The notes beneath the pieces were generated by a model. It saw nothing but the letters and a program-made list of their open reading frames with translations, did not search any database and was not told the origin of the DNA. The position numbers were made by a program, and so were the translations under genes. This document shows, one piece after another, positions 13,090 through 24,373 of a DNA stretch of 64,000 bases (within the stretch, counting starts at the first letter, position 1; each line of letters starts with the position of its first letter). The stretch is from Campylorhamphus procurvoides (lineage: Eukaryota > Chordata > Aves > Passeriformes > Dendrocolaptidae): NCBI GenBank assembly GCA_013396655.1, contig WBMV01003161.1, positions 3,780,059-3,844,058 of the forward strand, written 5' to 3'.

Positions 13090-14159
13090 ATGAGTATGGA
13101 TGTGATATTGCCCTAGTGCTTATATCTTATTCTTCAAGCTAAATCATTTAACACTCCCGCTTTAACCTTATTGAAATATTAAAACTCTGCCATTCCTTAG
13201 ATTTGCCTTTGTTACAACTGTTACATTAAATTTTTGTGTCATTATGACACCTGTTCATAATTGCAGCTCAGACAGCTCTTTGGCCATTTGAATAGAAAGA
13301 AAAGTTGGTTTTGGCTGGTAAATGATGACCAATTTCATGCTGAACAAGGACACACTTGGTAAAGAGGGAGGAATGAAAGATTCACTGACATCAGGAGCCT
13401 TTTTAAAAAGTTCTTCATTTGCTCACTCTTGCAACTTTTGGCTTGCAGTCATTTCCCATCTCTAGAGCGGTTCTGAGTGGTTTTTCAAGTTGCTGTAGTT
13501 ATGCTGCTCAATTAGACTTGGCTGGTAAACAGTTCATTAAAAATATCTACTTCAAAGCAAGATGAAAGAAGTCTTTCAGAGATTTTGATGGAGAATGGAA
13601 CAAAATTAAGATCCATCTATTGTTGAAGGGCCTTTAGGTCGGGGAGTGGAGGTGCAGTGAAGCTGAGCATGTGAAAATCACAATTATGTCCTGGCCTGAA
13701 TAAGAGGGGAAGAGTTTTCCTTTTCTATTCCTGGGCCAGGGAAGTGCCCTGACAAGGGGCTCTGCTCTCTCTGTACCTTTGTCCCCAACCTGCCTTGTTC
13801 CTCAGCACCTCTTTCCCAGCAGAATGACTGCCAAGTGACTGCTGCTCAAAGCTGAAGCTGTACAGGGTATGTGCTACCAGGTGACAAAAAGATTTCCTAA
13901 AAATAGTCACAATGAACTTGGGTCTGTGCTCTATTCAGTCGAGGTGAGCTGATCCCTCTTGCTCCTGGAGCTGGTAAATGGAATGCTGTGGGGGGAAAGG
14001 GTCTGCTCTTCTCCTGCCATCCCTCAGCCTGTTTCCAGTGAGTCCTTGGCTCCTGCCTGCACAGCCACCAACTTCCTCTGCTGGAATGCCTTTATTGCCT
14101 GTGTTCCTCTAATTAATTACTTATCTCCAGGTCTTTTAAAAATCTGTTAATTGGTGTAT

Positions 14160-14360
14160 GTAGCTGTCTGTTTCCCCTAAAGTCTGAAACTATTTTATGT
14201 ACATCTTATCTAAGTGTACAATCAGCTAAATTAATACTAATTACAGTTTTTCAGGCTCTCATGAATTAATTTGCTGAAGAGAGAAAAGTTTTCTTTATGG
14301 TTATTTATGGGTAGAGGTCATGAATATCCCTGTATTAATCTTTTTTGATTACTAACACCT
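14160..14360. promoter_or_regulatory. Possible conserved non-coding element
   Basis: The AT-rich sequence carries CTTATCT (a GATA-type site, near 14207), repeated TAATTA/TTAAT cores near 14232-14270, and ATTTATGG-like motifs, with no repeat signature. It is called only on motif texture and could be ordinary AT-rich spacer. Confidence 0.15.
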
Positions 14361-14721
14361 GATAACTCAGATTGCTTCTTCCTAAAGTATTTTTGGTTCA
14401 ATTAATTTGCTTTTACTGCTGGATCTAACACACATTCTGCTGTAGTAAATCACCTGCTAATGAAAGTACATCTTTTTAAATCAGTTCAGACTTGCCTTGT
14501 TAGACTTCCTCTTGAGGAAAAACGTGTACCTGAAAACACTTAGAGAAAATTCAAATGAAAAATCCAGTTATTCAGATATTTCATTTTAGTTGAAATTTTT
14601 GAAAGGGAATTTTGTCACCTTTAATTTTTTTGAGATGTTGACATCAACATGAGTAGTTCTGACCATCCTCTGCATATTTTTAATGTATCTTTTAGCATAG
14701 AATTATTAATGTTTCCTGTAG

Positions 14722-14985
14722 GTTTTCCTGTTTAAGTCACAGAGCTCACAACCTGTACTAACAGTATGGAAATCAGGGTGGCAGAGCAAGGCAGGTTCCA
14801 TCAGCTGGGATGGGCTGCAGGGAAGTGTTTGGGAGAGCAAACAAAGCCATGAAGGTGGCAGTGTTTCCAGAAGATCATGGAATGATGAGGTGGTGCAAGC
14901 ATTGAAACTCAACGACAAAACCGGCAAGAAAAAGGTGATGGAAGAAATTGCGGGTCTTGTTTCAGAGGAAATCTTTCCCAAATAA
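14722..14985 (+). other. Open frame (87 codons) behind an acceptor-like site; possible terminal exon or pseudogene fragment
   Basis: A weak acceptor-like sequence (TTTCCTGTAG ending at 14721, with TTATTAAT upstream as a possible branch point) is followed by 87 sense codons and TAA at 14983-14985. There is no usable ATG near the beginning, so it would have to be a 3' exon. The last part reads like real protein: NDEVVQALKLNDKTGKKKVM, then EEIAGLVSEEIFPK and stop, lysine- and glutamate-rich. The first part is rich in Trp, Ser and Gln and less convincing. The nearest AATAAA seen downstream is at 15495, about 510 bases after the stop. Frames of this length are expected by chance several times in such a window, and I recognise no family. 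Confidence 0.12.
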
Positions 14986-17677
14986 GCAGTTGGCTCTTGG
15001 CTGAGTTTTCATCTCAGTGTCACTCCATCAGCAGGATGGAGGCATCAAGTAAGACCATAGTGATTCAGTGGCATTTTACCAGCATTACCCAAAAGACTTA
15101 GGGCAGCAGATAACTCTGTTCTAGGGTTATAGATAAAAGCACCTTTGAAAAATGAAATTCATTGATGGCTCATGTGAGGGATTTCAGATGAACCAAGTGA
15201 CCCATCAGAAAGGAGTAAATGCTTAATCAGGACATTTCATCTTAACCAGGGCAAAATTAATCTCTTCCACTGAGGTGGAAAATTTGTTATGACAGCTTTT
15301 GTTCAGGTGCACAAGAGAGAGCGATCTGTAACTGGGTCTGCAGGTGACAAAGGAGCATTTGGGTAGTCAAAAGGGAAAAAGAATGTAGTGATCTTAAATA
15401 AGACTAAGCCAGAGCTACAGCACAACTTTGCAATGTGTCAGTCTATCAGTGATATTCTGGGATTCAAAAGAAAAACTAAACAGATTAAAGACTTAATAAA
15501 ATCAACTGTAGATATATTTGGATACCTTTTTAGCTTGTAACCCTCACTTTACCAGTGTAATGTAGCTATTCAAATCTTTACTTCACATCTCTGGTGCAAA
15601 TCCTAGTGATGCCTGCACTGAAATCTGCACCTGTCTCCCTTATGTCCGTGACATCTGGCTTTTAAGTCTGATACAGAGTAGCTGGCACAAACTTCTCCTA
15701 TCACGGCTGCAGCAGGACTCCTCATTGTGTCAAATCTCACTTCCAGTGTTGGCCACTGGGAATATTTTCATCCTGCCTGTAACACGAGTGTCATCTTCAG
15801 CTTGTGTCATCCTGACCATGTCTGAATCATGCTTCATCAGCCATCTAAGATGTGATCATTGAAGTTTATATGTGCAGCCAGAAGTCTTATAAAGGCTCTT
15901 GTTTCATGCCCTGATTATTTCCACATTCATTTTTCTGTTCTTTGTGAGTTTTGGTGCACTGTGCTCGGGACTATCTGAAATCATGAGGCAAAGACTGTCC
16001 TTAGTCTGTACCTCATCTTCTCTTTGTCCTGGTGTCCCCTTTGCTATGGCATCAATTGCAAACTATCTGTTTTGACTTTTTTAATAACATTTTTGGTCTA
16101 TTCCCAGCAGATTTATTTCCTGTTTATTGTGTTGAACTTGCTTTCATGGGTCCCTTGCACTGTGCAGATTTTCATGTTGTTCATTCCCACAATACTTTCT
16201 GTACCCTTTCAAAGCCAATTTGTTATTGGGGTAATGAATTAAGTGTAGCAACTGGTCTGATATTCTATAATAGTTTCTTTATAACTGCAGAAGAAAATAC
16301 TTTCTTTAATCTGTCTTCAATGGTCTGTATTTAGGATAACAGATAAATTAGTCTTAAACTCAGATGACTGTATCTGATATCCAAAGACACCTCCTGGGAC
16401 ACAGTGCTTTGGGTACCCAGATGCAGGTTTGTACTTTACTGTGGTTTTCAGCCACAGTGAGTTTTCAGGCATTCGGTTTAAAAGATGGGGTTACATCAGG
16501 GTTTCGTTTCAATGGATCTTAGTTCTCTGAATATCCCCCTCCCCTAAAGATGATTTTAGGCATGTCCACACAATGCAAAGGAGAACAGAGGTGTCTTTGT
16601 TGGAACCTGTTTGAGCTCCAGAGCCAACACAGGTGCATCAGAACATACTCACTGTATGCTCTGTTAATTTGGTACCCTGCTTCCCTAGCTGGGATAGCTT
16701 CTGTGTTCCTCCAGCATCAACCATGTGTGGATTGCAAATCTTGTTGATTTCTGCACTCAGGTGTTCAGTGTAGACTAGTTTTAAGCCATTATATCAGTTT
16801 AGGGACTTATAAGACCAAAATTCAGTATTTTAAGCATTGTCTTAATTACAGATATTTGTGTTCATGTTATGTTTCTGAGATTTTGTTAAGAAATAACATT
16901 ATCAACAATTATTAAAGGGTGTAGCTAAAACTTGGTATTGACTGACTCACTTATGCCTGTGAGTATGTATGCATAATATGGAGTGCCCTGCTTTATTAAT
17001 CTGAGCCAAATTTTACTCTCTGAAAGAAAGAAGGTGGTATCAAAGTGAAGTATCTGTGCATAGCCAGGCTATTGCCTTACAAACTGTGGTGATAAACTTG
17101 AGGCTTAGGTACTCCTGAAAATATCCCCTATGGAGAAGGACATGCATTTGTTCATAATAAGTCAGGGACTTAGAACAGGATTTCTGCTGGTGTTTGTAGC
17201 CTGTGCCCTGGCAGCAGTCAGCAAACTCTTAATTAGCATCTAAAGCCAACATTAGGGCCTCAGGGGTGACCTTCAGTAGAGGGGAGCAATCAGACACTTT
17301 TAATTTCCTAATTACTGAGTGGGGCTAATGGATGCATGGCGACATCAATTCCACAAAAACTATTCTTGGTCCTCTTGGGTTCCTCAGACTCCTTTGCGTG
17401 TATCGATTGCATCTCTGCCCTGAAAAACGTATAGGCAGAGTGAAAGAAAGCTATTTTGGCTTGAGGGGCTCTGAGATCAACACTGCCACTGTACACGTGG
17501 TGATTTAAATGTGATAGTCCAAACAGAGGTCAGGGGGCTGTGCACGCATCCACTGAAATAGTAGTTATTAACTGTGCTGTGTTTTTAAAGAAATAAATGT
17601 GAAATAGGGAGTTTCCTCAGAGCTGAGGGGTTTAAATTGCCCCAGTGAACAGCAGACAAAATGCCATCAGTTACAAA
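14986..17677. other. Gene-free stretch, nothing recognised
   Basis: AT-rich spacer. Open frames do not exceed 100 codons and are hydrophobic shadows of T-rich sequence. No repeat, RNA gene or distinctive motif cluster was recognised. Confidence 0.6.
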
Positions 17678-18064
17678 GAGCACCTGAGGGCACTTGGTCT
17701 GTTCAGCCTGGAGAAGAGGAGACTGAGGGGAGACCTCATTTTGGTCTTCAACATTCTCATGAGGGAAAGCAGAGGGGCAGCAGTGATATCTGCTCTGTGA
17801 CCAGTGCCAGAACCAGGGAATGGCCTGAGGTGGTGTCAGGAGAGGTTTGTGTTGAATATTGGGAAAAGGGACCACCTAGAGGGTGGTCGGGCACTGACCA
17901 CCCTCCCCAGGGCAGTGGGCACAGCCCCAACCCTGACATTGCTTCAGGAGTGCTGGGACAACACTCTCAGCCACAGGGTGGGATTCTTGGGGTGCCCTGT
18001 GCAGGGTCAGGAGCTGGACACAGTGATCCTTGTGGGCTCCTCCTAACTCAGGAGATTCTCTGAT
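17678..18064 (+). mobile_element. CR1 LINE fragment, 3' end, sense orientation
   Basis: The sequence follows the 3' part of a CR1 element: a GAGCACCTGAGG-like start, TGTTCAGCCTGGAGAAGAGG near 17700, GGGGAGACCTCATT, a degraded remnant of the region encoding the end of the reverse-transcriptase protein, and finally GTGATCCTTGTGGGCTCC and CTCAGGAGATTCTCTGATC, the terminal signature with a decayed CR1 octamer tail. It is 5'-truncated, as most CR1 copies are, and carries substitutions and small indels, so it is old. Frames inside it are not functional. The match is from knowledge of the CR1 consensus, not a database search. Confidence 0.85.
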
Positions 18065-20040
18065 CAGTAATGCTTTTTAACACAACTCTCTGAAAAATGG
18101 AAACTAACATTTCCCAGTGGTTTCTACAAAGAGACTGTTCCTGAGGTATCCCTTACCCACTGCAGACTGCTTACTTAGCAAAGTGACTCAGGTCAGGTGC
18201 AGAGCCAGCAGGTTCTGGGTTGCAGCCCTTGCTGGCAGCTGCTGCCACGGATCAGGGACCTGGTGTTGGATTCCGAGGCCATGCAATGGATTATTCCCTT
18301 TGCAGCACTTGGGTACAGGGTCCTGCTGCCCCCTCTCTGGTTTTCTACACCTCTTGGTAGCATAGCTCAAGCTTGTGTAGTGACCTGGAACTAAGTCATT
18401 ACTCTGTATAAAAGTGCATATATTTACTGGTGTAAAATGCCAGTAACTGCCACATAGCAATTATACCACTTCAAAAATTACTCTTCTAAATCAATTTGAC
18501 ATGTGATGTCTTTAATGCTTTACACCAGTTTTGCATTATGAACAATGGTAAATAACTGCTTTGTCTTTCCATGTCATCTGCTATTTTTCAGTGTCCCTCC
18601 CCTTTATTTGTTCCTGCTGGAAATTAAGTGTTTAAATTAATTTAGTGCCCTTGATTCCCTCTGGTCCTTTTGCTGGTCTCTCTCTCTCTCTTGTTTTTCC
18701 CACCTTGACTCTTTCAGGGAGGAATCTTAAATCATAATAAAAAAAGAGTAAAATGTGACTATATTTCTTCTCTCCTTTTTTTCCAAAACTATTATATTTC
18801 TAGCTCTCAAAGTGTCAGATGTTATGGCTTGAACTATCATTTTTTTCCAACTTGACATTGTTTACCTTAGAAACAGCTTGGAGAAGGTAGAGCTGACTTA
18901 TGACTTCAAGTAGAATTGCATGTTTTGTTAACTCTTGTATCATTTAATGATTTTTTTCTCCTTTCAAAAAAAATCAACATAAAAAACTAAAAAAAAATCA
19001 ATTGAAATGCAGTTCAAAAATGAAAATAACAATTAATGTTGGCCTTCAAAGTGAAGCAGGGGGAGTTAATGCTGGTATTCCCTCCAGAGCCCAGTGCTAT
19101 TTTTCTTCCTTTGATAATACCAACAAAGTGGAAGCAGCTTGGGCAGATTTGTGTGGGGAGGTGTAAAAATTGTGGGAGTGTGGAAACAGCAAAATAAATT
19201 TATCTTCATCCCACTCCAGTGTGTCATTGCAGCTGTTTATTTCAGTAGTTGTTCCACATAAAATTGCAAAGCAGACCCAGCTCCTCCACTGCCTCAGACT
19301 GGCTGCAGCACAGGGGTGTTTTCAGGTAAAGGGACAGCAAGGAGCAATGAGCCCGAGTGCTGCCCATATGGCCACATGTGCCCCAGACAGGTGCAGGTCC
19401 TGCTTCTTCAGCAGCACACAAAAATCTCCTGCCAGGACCTGTGCCTGTCAACAGCAAAGAAATGTGAAACCCTCTGAGGAGGAGCTTGAGGTTGGAGGAT
19501 GCTCTTGCCTCAGAGATTAGGAAACCCACACCCTGTCGTTTTTTATCCCCATGTCATTGCTGAAGGGAGCAGTGGGACAAATGCTGGAAGGGATTCCCCT
19601 TTTTCTCAGCTGCTTTCTCCCTCTCACTGGGAAAGTGCCATAGTGAGTCACTTTTAAAACCAAGAGGTGACTCCAGGAGTGTTGACGCTTCTCTTGACTC
19701 TGTACTGGGAGAGCTCCAGCATCCTTGCCTTGGCAGGGCTGTGTGTTCTGGCTCTGATATGAAGTAAAACTGTTATCTCTTCCCCAGGTCTCCAATGGCA
19801 CCTGGGAGTTGTTGCATTGGGAAGCAACCTCATCTTCTGCTCTCAATTTCTCATCATACCTGGCCAGACAGAAACTTTTAGCTGAGGCTCTGGCTAGAAA
19901 AGGGGAGAGGTGACTTTGGACAATTAAAGAGAGGTTCTTTGGTATTTGTTAAAACATAGTAACTCTCATATTTAAGTAGAAAAATAGCTGTTGCAAATGC
20001 AGTTTTTCTCCTAAAGTTCAGCTGCTGCTATATGTAGTTC
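18065..20040. other. Gene-free stretch; simple repeats only
   Basis: Low-information spacer with T-rich and A-rich tracts (around 18840 and 18965-19015) and a short TC microsatellite. The segment from 19240 to 19850 is GC-richer and open on both strands (116 and 109 codons), without recognisable products. Confidence 0.55.
18677..18690 (+). repeat. (TC)7 microsatellite
   Basis: Seven uninterrupted TC units lie in a pyrimidine-rich context. Confidence 0.9.
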
Positions 20041-20330
20041 TGGTGCTCCTATACTTAGAAATGCTTAACATAAATTATGACCTAATTAACATTTGCATGG
20101 TAATCTAGACTTCCTACAGCTTATTCTGCTAATTAGCACATGACAAATGATCGAGAATTAATATTTCATTGAAACATAACTTGTCCAAGAAAGCCCATTA
20201 ATGCTGTGGAGAACATTTCATTCCTTTATAGTTTTATAGCTGAAAAGTGTTCTGTTACAGTTAAGAGTATTATATAATTTTGTCATTAAAATTATTTGTT
20301 ATTAGAAGAATTGCTGTAATAAGGATAAGT
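20041..20330. promoter_or_regulatory. Possible enhancer-like conserved element with octamer and homeodomain sites
   Basis: A perfect POU octamer ATTTGCAT lies at 20091-20098, only two bases after a TAATTA core at 20083-20088; a second TAATTA is at 20130-20135. AT-rich sequence with further TTAAT motifs follows to about 20330. Octamer plus TAATTA within about 50 bp is a classic arrangement of developmental enhancers. The motifs are seen directly; enhancer activity and conservation are inferred. AT-rich DNA produces TAATTA often by chance, which limits confidence. Confidence 0.25.
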
Positions 20331-22630
20331 GCAGGTGTTTCCATTTTTTCTGAAGTCATATTAAAAATAGATGAATACGTGTCCTGAGAGGATCAACTGG
20401 GCTAATTAGGGTTAGGCGTAGTTTGGATTGCTCTGTCATTCCTCACTGGACTACACCAAGCTTCAAACAGGTCTCTGTTCTCACCTTTCCTGAGGAGCTG
20501 GGTTAACTCTTTGAAGGATATGAAGGTCTGTGCTCCAACTTCTCATCTTAAATGGTGCCCAAGTATGGCTAAAGCAGAGAACCGACTCTTCAGAAAAAGA
20601 TAGTTTCTTCAAATCTACAGGAAAAGAGCCTGAAGACTTCAGTAAATGTGTATAGGCTAAGGATAATTAACACTTAAATAATAATTAACTGCTAGCTCAT
20701 ATAACTAAGAAACTGAAGTTTTAAATCAAGGTTGTAATTAGGGTTACATGATCAATGCAGCACAAAAATCCAATGAGGTCGTTCCCCGAGTTCACAGTGA
20801 GTAAGAACTGGCCATTTTTGCTGTGTCTTTTCAAGCATTTCTATTTTTGAGCACTGCTTACCCAGAATTTGAATACAACTGTGTCTCCTTGGGCTGAAAC
20901 AGTAAGATTGATTACCCTTAAAAACCTCCAAAAATTAACAATAATCAAATGAAAACACACTTTCTTTCTGCTGTATCCATCTGTAAATGATACCACTTAA
21001 ACAATAGGTATCCTTTTGCAGGAATATAAGCCTCATCTGCACTCTTTGGCCATCAGGCACATCTCTACAGGCACCACTTGCTCCATTTCTTCTAGATAAT
21101 ATGTCATCATTTGTTCACTAAGCAATAAATCCTTAGTGGTTAATCAGTCAAAATGCCTGTTGGTTTCAGGAGAAATCTCAGCTGCTTGCAAAATACGGGA
21201 TCTGCTCTCTAAGGAAAGAGCAGAAAACATGCACATATTAGACTAACATTTGCTTTGTTTTAAAGTCAAATTAATTTTTCCTTGCCTGAAGCTGAGAAGG
21301 AACTTAATCATATAGAGAGTCTGTAATAAATCCTGCTTGACATATGGTATTTCCTTCTGAGCTCCCAAAAAGCAGCAGACTCACTGTTCAGGGACAAAGG
21401 CCTGGTATTTCTCGAGCACCAGTTGAACTCCGACATTTTGTATTTGCTTTTGTGCTCTGGTTGTGTGTGTGCTTTTCCTGGAAAGAGCTCCTGCCTGGGT
21501 TTTGTCACCCTGGCTGCCTGGCACTGCCCTCACACGTGCCTGGAAAACCTGTTTGGGGGATTAGCACTCAGCTCATCTCCAGTGTATAAGGTCAATGTCC
21601 AAGGTTTGAGCCTTATGGATGTTGTTTATGAAAACTTGAATACTTATCCGATTATGAATTACTCATTACCTTTTTAATTCCACCAGCAGTAAAAATATTT
21701 GGGTCTATTGATTTTCAGCTCTGAGGTTACAAATACCTATCTAAACAGTTCAACGTGCCCAAACTTCTTCCAATTAAGAGTGAATTTTCCAGAACCGTGA
21801 TTGTGAGGAACTGTGACTGATCAGGTTGGGGAGTCTGTTTTCTCCCCCACCTGGTTAAAAACACAGTGCAAGGATGTGGAGGAGTTTGCACAGAAGGGAA
21901 GGACTAGGTTTGTATCTGAATGCTGGCAGTACATAGCATGTCATCTTGACTATCACTTGGGTACAGAAATGCTGAGAATCCTTGTGTGTCATTCTGCCAT
22001 TGCCTCCTTGGGAGAGGCCTTAGTGAGGACTGGGTGTCACCCATTTGAGCTTTAACGTTGCCATGAATTGCATGTTGCAGAGTCGTGTCTTTGAGTTTGT
22101 AGTGACAGTAACTGTTAGAAGAGTTCCCTTTGTCTGGGGATGGGAGTGCAAATAGAAATTGGTAGTATTGATCTGCCAACAGTGATGTGTTTTGCAGCTG
22201 AGTGTGAAGCATATCACCCCTTTGAAGCTCTCTTTCTTGTTTGGCTATTTTCCCTTTGTTCTAGTTATTCTTTATGTTCTGGGATTGATGCCCACAATGC
22301 AAAGAGAACTGAATGAAAAGCCCTTCAGAAATCTAGCAGTTTGTGCCTGTTTACATTCCTCTGTTCTACATTAGAGATACTCAAACACAAATGACCCTGA
22401 AAAAAGGCCTCCTTCAGGGCTTTTGATTCACTGTGACATATTACGTGTGTCTGCATTATGCAGGTGCCATCGTGGCATTTGCCCTCTACCTTTCACTGGA
22501 GGAGAAAAGTAATAACACAAAATTTCATGTCAATCACTTCAACTGTAGGTGGCCTTTCAGTGCTCCCAACACCCAGATGTGCATGCTTCTTCCCTGAACT
22601 TCATAGGAAACAATAAAAGATTGTTTCTAT
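20331..22630. other. Gene-free stretch, nothing recognised
   Basis: AT-rich spacer. The longest frame is a 102-codon minus-strand shadow. No transposon, RNA gene or notable repeat was recognised. Confidence 0.6.
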
Positions 22631-23000
22631 AGAAGGGCAACAAAGCTGGTGAAAGGACTAGAGCACAGGTCTTATGAGGAGTGGCTGGGGGTGTTTATCC
22701 TGGAGAAGAGGAGGCTGGGGGGGACCTCTGTGCTCTCTACAACTACCTTACAAGAGGGTGGAGCCAGGTGAGGCTGAGTCTCTTCTCCCAAGTAACAGGA
22801 CCAGGCAAACCGGCCTCCTGCTGTGCCAGGGGGAGTTTAAATTGGATATTAGGAAAACTCTCCTCACTGAAAGGGTTCTCAAGCACTGGGATGGACTGCT
22901 GAGGGAAGTGGTGGAATCACCATCCCTGGAAGTGTTCAAAAATGTGTGGATGTGACACCTGGGGGGGATGCTTTATTGGTGAACATGGAACTGTGGGGCT
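22631..23000 (+). mobile_element. CR1 LINE fragment with a readable piece of ORF2, sense orientation
   Basis: Starts with AGAAGGGCAACAAAGCTGG and continues through CTTATGAGGAGTGGCTG, CTGGAGAAGAGGAGGCTGG, CTCTCTACAACTACCTT and CTCTTCTCCCAAGTAACAGG, matching the well-known CR1 3' region. Near 22850-22945 the encoded peptide shows the end of the CR1 reverse-transcriptase protein (a LDIRKTLLTERVLKHWDGL-like stretch, then REVVESPSLEVFK). It is 5'-truncated, and homology fades near 23000 without the usual ACTCGATGATCTT and octamer tail, so the 3' end is lost or diverged. The ORF2 remnant is one frame of 93 codons (22674-22955), although its first third is out of the expected CR1 frame. Confidence 0.88.
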
Positions 23001-24361
23001 GGCAGCCACTGGCTCACTTTTATAAAGCGGTTTCCCTTGAATTCTCAAGAAAATATCTTGAATGTGTTTGATCTATGACAAAAGGTCAAAAGGCTGAGAT
23101 GCAGGAGATATTGTTTATGTCACCCATGGATCAGGGGATGGCAGAAATGTCAGTCAGGTTCCTGACTTTTGCAGTCAGAGCAATTTTATGTCTCCAGTGG
23201 TTCTACATCCTGCAAATGCAGAGCACTCTCACACTTGTGTCCTTCTGTTTCTTCAAACTTCTGAAGGGTAACTCTAACTTGGCCTCCTGACTGAAAAGAG
23301 TTGTTCATAATTAACCCTTGCCTTATTTGGTTATTTTGAATTAGACACTTTCTGATCTATATTGCTTACTCAGAGAGTTTGGAGAATCAAATACCTTGGA
23401 ATGATTTTATTCCTTTTACAAAATGCACAACAATGTCTTATCTGTGCATTTTGTTATATCCTAATTCCATTAGATCTGGAGGGAAAACCACAGCTCTGAC
23501 TGCTTCAGAGAAGGTTTTACTGCCTTCCAGTTGTTTGATGCAAAACCCATTTGCAAATAAACAGCGAGTTGTTAACTGTGTCCTGTGAAAAACGCTGGTC
23601 AGTGCAGTAAGGAAATGCTCTTCCAATTTATCTGTCTAAATGCAATTAGATGCTGCAAGACTTGCCATAACAAACTGCTAAATTGTCAGTGTCATCTGCT
23701 GAAAGAGACACCTCGAGTTATTGAGGGCACTGTTCATTTCCTCCTGGCAGATAAGGGATCTGCTGGGCTGTCAAGTGTCAGTCGCTGCCAGGCGATGCTG
23801 TGATGTGCCTGGACTTCAGAGTGCGTGGTCAGTGCTGGCATGGAGTTTTGACTTATTCTGCTGCCTGGATTTGCTGCTTCAGGGGTGTATTTGCATTTTG
23901 GGCTTCCTGGAGAAGGACTGCAGGTTGTAACAAGTTTGGGGGGCAACTCCTCAGGGGAAGGAGAGAGTGGGAGCAGGAATTTAAAGGGGTGAAAATTTGG
24001 GTTCGGTTATTTTTGTGAGACAGGGCACAGCTCAGTTCCCTGGCCATGGTGAGGGGACAAGGTGTGGTTTTATCATTTTGGGTCCAACTGCAGGAACTCA
24101 TATTCACAAGGTCTTTGTTTTCTCCACTCAAACTGTACTTTGTTCTGAATATCTCCATTTACACAAACCATTGCAAAGGTTAAATGGAGGGAGAGAAAAA
24201 AAGTCTTTTTTTTTTTGAGTTAGCTGTAAATGAGTCATGGGATAGTCTTCTCTTGTTGAGAACAGAGGCTTTGCTGCTTGAATTTGGTCTGTCTCTAGTA
24301 TTGAACTCTATTACTTGTTTTACCTTTTTGTTGCTTCTTTCTTTTTTCAAATGGGAAGAGC

Positions 24362-24373
24362 CCACCAGGGGCT
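24362..24373 (+). promoter_or_regulatory. CTCF-like core motif
   Basis: CCACCAGGGGCT resembles the CTCF core CCACCAGGGGGCGC but is one G short before the GC. It is a single-motif match, and such matches arise by chance in tens of kilobases. Confidence 0.15.
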
